Shown piece by piece: positions 58,199-64,000 of a stretch of 64,000 nt of DNA. The position numbers and the translations under genes are program-made. Source of the DNA: Devosia faecipullorum (GTDB lineage Bacteria > Pseudomonadota > Alphaproteobacteria > Rhizobiales > Devosiaceae); the NCBI RefSeq assembly GCF_015158295.1, contig NZ_JACDXV010000003.1, forward strand, positions 186,001 through 250,000. The letters are read 5' to 3'. The notes beneath the pieces are model-generated. The model saw only the letters and a list, made by a program, of their open reading frames with translations, ran no database searches and was not told where the DNA came from. How positions within the stretch are numbered: position 1 is the stretch's first letter; each line of letters begins with the position of its first letter.

Positions 58199-59506
58199 TC
58201 ACACGAAACGGTTGACCAGGTTTTCGAGATATTCCTGGCGGCCCGAACGCGGCTGCGGGTTGATGGCGTCGGCATGAACCTTGGCGGCAATGTCGGCGAG
58301 GCTCAGTTTGCCGGCGAGAATGTCCCGGCCCAACCCCTGGTCCCAGCCGGCATAGCGCTTGTCGAGCAGGGCATCGAATTCGCCGTCCTCGATCAGCGCC
58401 GCCGCGCCCTTCAAACCGCGCGCCAGAGTGTCGAGGCCCAGAATATGGCCATGCAGCAGATCGGCGGGGTCGAGCGATTGCCGGCGCACCTTGGCGTCGA
58501 AATTGAACCCGCCCTTGCCCAGCCCGCCCTGCTTCAAGATGTAATAGAAGGCCAGGGCCATTTCGCCGGCATTATTGGGGAAATGGTCGGTATCCCAGCC
58601 CGATTGCAGATCGTTGCGATTGGCGTCCACCGAGCCGAGCATGCCCAGCGAGGACGCGACGGCCAGTTCGTGCTCGAAGGAATGGCCGGCGAGGAAGGCA
58701 TGGCCGACCTCGATATTGCACTTCACCTGCTTTTCTAGGCCGTATTTCTGCAAGAAGCCGTAAACGGTGGCGACGTCGTAATCATATTGGTGCTTGCTCG
58801 GTTCCTGCGGCTTGGGCTCGATCAGGATCTGGCCCTTGAAGCCGATCTTTTCGGCATGCTCGATCACCAGCGTCAGGAAGCGGGCCATCTGGTCCTGTTC
58901 CTGGCCGATCCTGGTGTTCAAGAGGGTTTCATAGCCCTCGCGCCCGCCCCAGAGCACGTAGTTTTCGCCGCCCAGTTCATGGGTCAGCTCGAGCACGGAT
59001 TTCACCTGGCCCGCCGCATAGGCGAAGACTTCCGGGTCGGGATTGGTGGCGGCGCCCGCCATATAGCGGCGATTGGAAAAGAGGTTCGCCGTGCCCCAGA
59101 GCAGCTTCTTGCCGCTTTGCTGCATTTTCTGCGCCAGGATATCGCCGATGATGCGCAGATTCTTGTTGCTCTCGTCCAGGTTTGCCCCTTCGGGGGCCAC
59201 GTCCACATCGTGGAAGGCGAAAAAGGGCACATCGATCAGGTCAAAGAATTCAAAGGCCACGTCGGCCTTGAGCCTGGCCCCATCGAGCCCCTTGTCGAAC
59301 CAGGGGCGATCGAAGGTGCGGCCGCCGAACGGGTCGCCGCCTTCCTGGGCAAATGTGTGCCAATAGGCGATGGCCGGACGGATATGGTCCTCCATCCTCT
59401 TGCCGGCGACCACTTCGTCCTTGTTGTAGTGGCGATAGGCCAGCGGATTGCGGCTGTCCCGGCCTTCATATTTGACCTGGCTCAGGCCCTTGAAAAAATC
59501 AGTCAC
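58199..59506 (-). CDS. xylA: Xylose isomerase
   Basis: Converts D-xylose to D-xylulose. Length 435 residues, the class II size. The catalytic His is in [14 protein letters not shown], metal ligands are in LWGGREGYE and the [18 protein letters not shown] stretch, and [13 protein letters not shown] has the conserved Glu/Lys region. The start is GTG at 59506, with GAGGAGG seven bases upstream, and it overlaps the xylB stop by four bases (GTGA), so XylA translation is coupled to XylB. Confidence 0.98.
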   Translation of the reverse strand: MTDFFKGLSQVKYEGRDSRNPLAYRHYNKDEVVAGKRMEDHIRPAIAYWHTFAQEGGDPFGGRTFDRPWFDKGLDGARLKADVAFEFFDLIDVPFFAFHDVDVAPEGANLDESNKNLRIIGDILAQKMQQSGKKLLWGTANLFSNRRYMAGAATNPDPEVFAYAAGQVKSVLELTHELGGENYVLWGGREGYETLLNTRIGQEQDQMARFLTLVIEHAEKIGFKGQILIEPKPQEPSKHQYDYDVATVYGFLQKYGLEKQVKCNIEVGHAFLAGHSFEHELAVASSLGMLGSVDANRNDLQSGWDTDHFPNNAGEMALAFYYILKQGGLGKGGFNFDAKVRRQSLDPADLLHGHILGLDTLARGLKGAAALIEDGEFDALLDKRYAGWDQGLGRDILAGKLSLADIAAKVHADAINPQPRSGRQEYLENLVNRFV

Positions 59507-60966
59507 GAACGTGCCTCCTCGATGGCGGGATAAAGGGCGCGATAGCGCGCATATTGATCGGAATAGGCGGCCGACAAATCGGTGTCGGGCGCGATAATTG
59601 CCTTGATCGGCGGCATGGTCATGACCTCTTGGGGCCTGGCGCCGGTGGCGGCGCAGAGGCCGAGCCGGGCGGCGCCCAGTGCGCCGCCGAAATCGCCGTC
59701 CGCGGGCAGGGCGATTTCCATATCAAGATTGGTGGCCAGCATTTTGAGCCACAGCGCCGATTTCGAACCGCCGCCCACCGCCAGCAGGCGATTGATGGAG
59801 GTGCCGGCATCGGCCAATACGCGCTGGCAATCGCGCATGGCAAAGCTCACCCCTTCCATCAGGGCCCGCGTCAATTGCGCGACATCGCTGGATTGGGAAA
59901 GGCCGACGAAAGCGCCGCGCGCCTCGGCATTGTTATGCGGGGTGCGCTCACCCGAGAGATAGGGCAGGAAAATGGTCTCGCCCGGCCCCTTGAATCCGGC
60001 TTCGGCGGCGGCGGACAAAGCCGCCTGGCTCTGGCCGGTAATACGGGACAGCCAGTTGAGGCTATCGGTGGCCGAGAGAATGACGCCCATCTGGTGCCAG
60101 GTATCAGGAATGGCGTGGCAGAAGGCATGCACGGCCCCCGCGACATTGGGGCTGAATTTTTCGTTGGAGACAAACAGCACGCCGGAGGTGCCGAGCGAGA
60201 CAAAACCCTCGCCGGGCCTTATGGCGCCGATGCCGCAGGCGGCGGCGGCATTGTCGCCGGCCCCCCCCGCCACCACTACCGGCCCGGCCATGCCCCAGCG
60301 GGCAGCAAATTCGGGCTTGAGCTGGGCCGAGACGGCCGAGCCTTCGACCAGACGCGGCATGTGTTCGCGGGAAAGGCCGGTAACGCCGAGCAGGTCGTCG
60401 GACCAGTCGCGCCGCGCCACGTCGAGCCAGAGCGTACCCGCCGCGTCGGACATGTCCTCCACATGCTCGCCGGTCAAGAGCAGGCGCACATAGGCCTTGG
60501 GCAGCAGCACCTTCCTGATCTGGCGAAAAATCTCCGGCTCGTGCTTTCTCACCCAGGCGATTTTCGGCGCGGTAAAGCCGGGCATGGCAATATTGCCGGC
60601 CAGCTCGCGCAGGCGGGGCAGGGCCGCTTCCATCTCGGCGCATTCCTGGGCCGAGCGCCCGTCATTCCAGAGGATGGCGGGGCGCAGCACCGCGTCATTG
60701 TCGCCCAGCAGGGTCGCACCATGCATATGGCCGGACAGCCCGATCCCCGTAACCGCCGCCAATTCGCGTGGATGGTTCAGCTTGAGCGCGTCGATGGCGC
60801 CCAGCGTCGCCGTCCACCAATCGGCGGGATTTTGTTCCGACCAGCCCGGATGGGGACGCACCGGTTCGATGGCGGCGGCCGAGGCGTCGCCCAGCGCCCT
60901 GCCATCGTCGTCGATCAACAGCGCCTTGACCCCGGACGTGCCGATATCGATGCCCAGAAAGGTCAT
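59503..60966 (-). CDS. xylB: Xylulokinase
   Basis: FGGY kinase of 487 residues that phosphorylates D-xylulose for the pentose phosphate pathway. The ASKHA ATP-binding start is [20 protein letters not shown] (residues 4-23). [15 protein letters not shown] (about 77-91) and the C-terminal [13 protein letters not shown] (about 330-342) are typical for XylB. First gene of the xylB-xylA-GH43 cluster, facing the LacI-type regulator from downstream of it. Confidence 0.97.
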   Translation of the reverse strand: MTFLGIDIGTSGVKALLIDDDGRALGDASAAAIEPVRPHPGWSEQNPADWWTATLGAIDALKLNHPRELAAVTGIGLSGHMHGATLLGDNDAVLRPAILWNDGRSAQECAEMEAALPRLRELAGNIAMPGFTAPKIAWVRKHEPEIFRQIRKVLLPKAYVRLLLTGEHVEDMSDAAGTLWLDVARRDWSDDLLGVTGLSREHMPRLVEGSAVSAQLKPEFAARWGMAGPVVVAGGAGDNAAAACGIGAIRPGEGFVSLGTSGVLFVSNEKFSPNVAGAVHAFCHAIPDTWHQMGVILSATDSLNWLSRITGQSQAALSAAAEAGFKGPGETIFLPYLSGERTPHNNAEARGAFVGLSQSSDVAQLTRALMEGVSFAMRDCQRVLADAGTSINRLLAVGGGSKSALWLKMLATNLDMEIALPADGDFGGALGAARLGLCAATGARPQEVMTMPPIKAIIAPDTDLSAAYSDQYARYRALYPAIEEARS

Positions 60967-61058
60967 GATGCACGTACCTCATTTCGGTGCGGCAAAATCA
61001 TCTCAATCTCCTCCATCACCCCGTTTCCGGGGCAGCGCCTCTTTGTGAATGCGGCTTC

Positions 61059-61103
61059 TTAGCGCCGATTGTGGCTCAGGAACATCCCAATTTCAATGGC
61101 GGC
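61059..61103 (-). pseudogene. Remnant of the 3' end of a LacI-type regulator gene
   Basis: The minus strand encodes IEIGMFLSHNRR followed by a stop, which matches the C-terminus IEIGIFLKDNLR of the LacI-type regulator at 61287-62366 in 8 of 12 residues. The rest of the frame upstream is not LacI-like and is filled by a repeat element (61133-61207). It looks like the last piece of a lost paralogous regulator. Confidence 0.5.
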
Positions 61104-61132
61104 GCGCGGCGATGGCATGGTGGTTCCGTTTT

Positions 61133-61207
61133 CGTCACCACAAGGCTCATCCGGGTGGCGACAAAAATCGCGCACCTGGATTGCCCCGACAAGCCGGACA
61201 ATCCATC
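61133..61207. repeat. Dispersed palindromic repeat, copy H (degenerate)
   Basis: CGTCACCACAAGGCTCATCC, GGGTGGCGAC, and GGATTGCCCCGACAAGCCGG with ACAATCCATC. Arms are diverged. It lies in the 320-base gap between xylB and the LacI-type gene; the gap also holds the xylB upstream region (60967-61058), which shows only CCCC-GTTTCC-GGGG as a possible operator. Confidence 0.55.
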
Positions 61208-61286
61208 GCCACCGCTTAATGCCATGGACCAGGGATGGGGCGAAGGAACAAGACCATGATGGCCAAGCCAGGCCGGGGCGCGACAC

Positions 61287-62366
61287 TCAGCGCAGATTAT
61301 CCTTGAGGAAAATCCCGATTTCGATGCGGTCGGTCACCGCTTCCCGCGCCGTGCCGAGCGCCAGCGTCCTTGCCGCCGCGATGGCTTCGCGGATTTCTCC
61401 GTCCGGGTTCTGGTCCAGCACCACGTCGATGACCCCCTCCATGAGGCCGGCGCGGGTGGGGGCAGTCAGCTCATGGGCGATCACCCGCAGCCCGCTTGCC
61501 CGGCCCGAGGCGTGCAGCGCCGAGACCAGCCCGCCATTGCCGGCGCCCAGATTATAGAGCCCGGCCAGATCGGGATGCTCGGCAAGGAGAGCCTCGATGA
61601 TGGCCGCGGTTTCGCTGCGTCCGTCATGACCTTCGAGCGGGCCGATCAGGACAAGCGCGGGAAATTCGCCGCCGAGCGCGGCGACAAAGCCGTCGAGCCG
61701 TTCGGCATGGTCGCGCAGATGCAGCGAGCCGGCGACAATGGCCACCTTGCCGCCCTGGGGCAGGAAGCGTCCCATCAGCGAGGCGGCGGTGCGCCCGGCC
61801 GCCACATTGTCGATGCCGATGAAATGCCGCCGGGCCGAATGGGGCAGGTCGGAGACCAGCGTCATCACCGCAATGCCGCGCCGCTGCGCCGCATCGACGG
61901 CGGCGATCAGCTCGGGCGCTTCGCTGGCCACGATCACCGCGCAATCGCATTCCGCTACATCGAGCGCGTCGAGCGAGCGGGCCAGTTCGGCGCTGTCCAG
62001 CGCCCTGACGCGCCTGGTTTCGAGATGGATACGGTCGGCCAGGGCGGCGTCGAAGCGGCGCGACACCGCCTCGGCCAGATTGTCCATGAATTCGTTGGAG
62101 CCGTCGGGAATGAAGAACACGATGCTGAGGTCGCGGGAACGCGCCATCAACGAGGCATTGAGATCGCGCGAAAAGCCCAGGCTTTGTATGGCCTCATCGA
62201 CCTTCTGCGCCGTCGCCGCGCGCACGCCGGGCCGGCCATTGAGCACCCTGTCCACCGTGGCCAGCGACACGCCGGCGGCGCGGGCCACGTCATGAACGGT
62301 CGCCCGTCGCTTTACCTTGTCTTCGCTCAAGCCGGTTTCCCCTGCCGTGCCATTCACCGAGCACAC
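61287..62366 (-). CDS. LacI family transcriptional regulator, probably of xylose genes
   Basis: Regulator of 359 residues or slightly fewer. The LacI helix-turn-helix is ATVHDVARAAGVSLATVDRV (about 22-41), followed by the hinge and a periplasmic-binding-protein-like sugar domain. It lies next to xylB and is divergent from the galM-like gene, so control of the xylose cluster is likely. The start is uncertain: GTG at 62366, GTG at 62357 and TTG at 62327 are in frame, and no strong ribosome site decides. The ligand (xylose or xylobiose) is inferred. Confidence 0.88.
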   Translation of the reverse strand: MCSVNGTAGETGLSEDKVKRRATVHDVARAAGVSLATVDRVLNGRPGVRAATAQKVDEAIQSLGFSRDLNASLMARSRDLSIVFFIPDGSNEFMDNLAEAVSRRFDAALADRIHLETRRVRALDSAELARSLDALDVAECDCAVIVASEAPELIAAVDAAQRRGIAVMTLVSDLPHSARRHFIGIDNVAAGRTAASLMGRFLPQGGKVAIVAGSLHLRDHAERLDGFVAALGGEFPALVLIGPLEGHDGRSETAAIIEALLAEHPDLAGLYNLGAGNGGLVSALHASGRASGLRVIAHELTAPTRAGLMEGVIDVVLDQNPDGEIREAIAAARTLALGTAREAVTDRIEIGIFLKDNLR

Positions 62367-62405
62367 TTGTTGCCGGTCGCGAAAAGGTCAAGTGCAGCGT
62401 TGCGG

Positions 62406-62453
62406 CCCCCAACCAATGGGGATAATGCTCGCCCCCGACAATTGGGGAGACAG
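62406..62453. repeat. Direct repeat before the galM-like gene
   Basis: CCCCCAACCAATGGGGATAA (62406-62425) and CCCCCGACAATTGGGGAGAC (62432-62451) are two similar units with a 26-base period. Each is itself a CCCC-N7-GGGG inverted repeat. The second one includes the ribosome site of the galM-like gene. A regulator site is possible. Confidence 0.45.
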
Positions 62454-62455
62454 AG

Positions 62456-63466
62456 ATGGCGGTCAGCGTTTCAACCTTCGGGGATCATGACGGCAAGCGG
62501 GTCGATCTGTTCCGCCTCAGCAGCGACGATGGCGTCAGCGTCGACATCATCTCCTATGGCGTGGCGGTGCGCGACTGGCGCGTGCCGGTCGCCGGCGGGG
62601 AACGCTCGGTGGTGCTCGGCTTCGAGCAATTCGAGGCCTATCCCGCCCATAGCCCGCATTTCGGCTCGCTGGCGGGACGCGTCGCCAACCGCATCAAGCA
62701 TGCCAGTTTCGAGCTGGACGGGGTCACCCACCGGCTCGCCGCCAATCTGGACCAGATGCAATTGCATGGCGGGGCCGAGGGCCTGGGCCGGCAGGTGTGG
62801 AACGGACAGGCCGACAGCGCCAATAATGCCGTCCGCTTCACGCATTTTTCGCCCGACGGGGCCATGGGCTATCCCGGCAATGTCAATTTCGCCGCCACCT
62901 ATAGTTTGATCGGCAAGCGCCTGCGGCTGGAATTGCGGGCCACGACCGATCGGGCCACCCCGATCAGCCTGGTCCAGCACCAATATTTCAATCTGGGCAC
63001 CAGCGACCACGTGCTCGATCACAGGATTGAGGTGCCATCGAGCGCCTATACCGAACTGGGCAGCGATCTGGCGCCCACCGGCGCCATCCTGCCTTCGGCG
63101 GGGACCATCTATGACCTGCGTCAGGGCCGGACCATGCGCGACCAAAACGGTGCGCCTTTGGATTACGATATCGGCATGGTGCTCGATACCGGCCGCCGGC
63201 ATGCCGATCCCATCGCCACGGTCTTGTCCCCGGATGGCGATCTGACCCTAAAACTGTGGAGCGACCGCCCGGGTCTGCAGGTCTATAACGGCGTCTGGAC
63301 CGATGTGCCGGTGCCCGGTCTCAATGGCCGGCGCTACGGAAAGCATTCCGGCTTCTGCCTCGAAGACCAGAGCCCGGCCGACGCGGTGCACAATCCGCAC
63401 TTCCCCAATATCATCCATACGCCCGATAGGCCCTACAGCCATTGGTGTGAGTTCGAGATCGCGTGA
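62456..63466 (+). CDS. Aldose 1-epimerase
   Basis: Galactose mutarotase-type enzyme of 336 residues that interconverts alpha and beta anomers of aldoses. The catalytic His is in SLVQHQYFNLGTSDHVLDHR (about 177-196) and the catalytic Glu in HSGFCLEDQSPADAVHN (about 300-316); SPHFGSLAGRVANRIKHASF is the N-terminal family signature. Next to the xylose genes it probably acts on xylose supplied to XylA. GGGGAGA precedes the ATG. Confidence 0.93.
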   Translation: MAVSVSTFGDHDGKRVDLFRLSSDDGVSVDIISYGVAVRDWRVPVAGGERSVVLGFEQFEAYPAHSPHFGSLAGRVANRIKHASFELDGVTHRLAANLDQMQLHGGAEGLGRQVWNGQADSANNAVRFTHFSPDGAMGYPGNVNFAATYSLIGKRLRLELRATTDRATPISLVQHQYFNLGTSDHVLDHRIEVPSSAYTELGSDLAPTGAILPSAGTIYDLRQGRTMRDQNGAPLDYDIGMVLDTGRRHADPIATVLSPDGDLTLKLWSDRPGLQVYNGVWTDVPVPGLNGRRYGKHSGFCLEDQSPADAVHNPHFPNIIHTPDRPYSHWCEFEIA

Positions 63467-63556
63467 GCGCAAATGCTAGCAGTCTGTCAGCGGATTGCCT
63501 TGAAAGGCCAAACCAGAGGCGCTTTCTGCTGACATAATCGGACAATATGATGAGAA

Positions 63557-63588
63557 ATCATCCTGATCCGCCAAAGCGGGAGGATGAT
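63557..63588. promoter_or_regulatory. Palindrome before the YafY-type gene
   Basis: ATCATCCT (63557-63564) and AGGATGAT (63581-63588), with inner CCGC/GCGG, make a 32-base inverted repeat 15 bases before the ATG. A wider pair, TGTCAGC (63485-63491) and GCTGACA (63528-63534), lies upstream. Either may be an operator. Confidence 0.4.
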
Positions 63589-63602
63589 ATGCGAAGAGGG
63601 CC

Positions 63603-64000
63603 ATGGACAAGACCGAACGCCTGTTTTCGATCATGGACGCCTTGCGCCGCCATCGGCTTCCGATCACTGCCGCGGCTCTGGCCGAGCAGCAGCAGGTCTC
63701 GGTCCGCACTCTTTACCGCGACATCCAGACGCTTATCGGGCTGGGCGCGCCCATCGATGGCGAGGCCGGGGTGGGTTATATGCTGAAACCCGGATTTTTC
63801 CTGCCGCCACTGATGTTTAGCCCCGAGGAGCTGGAGGCGCTGGTGCTGGGTGCGCGGTGGGTCGAGACCCAGCCCGATGATGGCTTGGGCGCCGCCGCCC
63901 GCAATGCCCTGGCCAAGATCGCCACCGCCTCGCCCGAAGATCTGCGCGACCGGATCAGCGACACCGCGCTCTGGCCGGTGGCGATCTGGGGCCAGCGCAA
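63603..64000 (+). CDS. YafY-type HTH/WYL transcriptional regulator (3' end cut by window edge)
   Basis: The first 132 codons are visible. The DeoR-type helix-turn-helix is at about 20-45 (ALAEQQQVSVRTLYRDIQTL), followed by GLGAPIDGEAGVGYMLKPGF and FFLPPLMFSPEELEALVLGA, characteristic of the YafY family. The WYL ligand domain would follow beyond the edge. GAAGAGGG precedes the ATG at 63603. Members often control a neighbouring small enzyme gene, which may lie to the right of the window. Confidence 0.88.
   Translation, partial: MDKTERLFSIMDALRRHRLPITAAALAEQQQVSVRTLYRDIQTLIGLGAPIDGEAGVGYMLKPGFFLPPLMFSPEELEALVLGARWVETQPDDGLGAAARNALAKIATASPEDLRDRISDTALWPVAIWGQR

Overview
The window is high-GC chromosomal DNA from an alphaproteobacterium of the order Hyphomicrobiales. 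A Devosia-like genome (Devosiaceae) fits best. The evidence is indirect: AddAB instead of RecBCD, a Mur-type Fur without the usual cysteines, TIGR02300 and DUF1150 proteins, a trpF-trpB-trpA-accD block, a mutS-glnD-murJ-trpS-usp order, and two intergenic palindromic repeat families of the rhizobial type. No species assignment is possible from the sequence alone. No phage, integrase, insertion sequence or CRISPR array was seen. Most of the window is core genome, with short accessory clusters at both ends.

Layout. 1-6 kb: a truncated Gfo/Idh/MocA oxidoreductase, a TauE/SafE permease, and a tripartite tricarboxylate transporter operon (TctC, TctB, TctA) that runs into an overlapping TetR gene. 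6-8.6 kb: an autoregulated-looking PadR gene, an NDUFA9-like oxidoreductase, a GFA enzyme and tRNA-Leu(CAG). 8.6-13.3 kb: lnt, then tsaB-rimI-mur-plsC on the plus strand and a small unknown gene. 13.4-32.4 kb: an almost unbroken minus-strand run, in transcription order cmk, rpsA, an acetyltransferase, ihfB, lapA, trpF, trpB, trpA, accD, murU, addB, addA, trxA, nagZ, pncB. It is cut into units by clear hairpin terminators.

32.5-42.8 kb: TIGR02300 protein, tRNA-Ala(GGC), a YcaQ/AlkZ-like protein, hsp20-DUF1150, a glycosyltransferase, rpmI-rplT, pheS-exonuclease-pheT and folC. 42.8-54 kb: ptsN and hpf (no rpoN beside them), a small membrane protein, usp-trpS, then an 810-bp gene-free repeat block, then murJ-glnD-mutS. 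54-64 kb: a DUF2189 membrane protein, metY, and a xylan/xylose cluster (GH43 beta-xylosidase, xylA, xylB, a LacI-type regulator, a galM-like epimerase), ending in a truncated YafY-type regulator.

How parts work together. The GH43 enzyme releases xylose, XylA isomerises it, XylB phosphorylates it, and the LacI-type protein probably controls them. NagZ and MurU point to muropeptide recycling. TsaB and RimI act on tRNA and ribosomal protein modification. GlnD and PtsN are nitrogen-related regulators.

I did not find a convincing undescribed system. The most interesting non-coding observations are the intergenic palindrome family with about eight copies, including a 202-bp tandem duplication between murJ and trpS; a motif shared by the promoters of the oxidoreductase and the tricarboxylate transporter; the palindrome upstream of padR; and the decayed tail of a second LacI-type regulator beside xylB.
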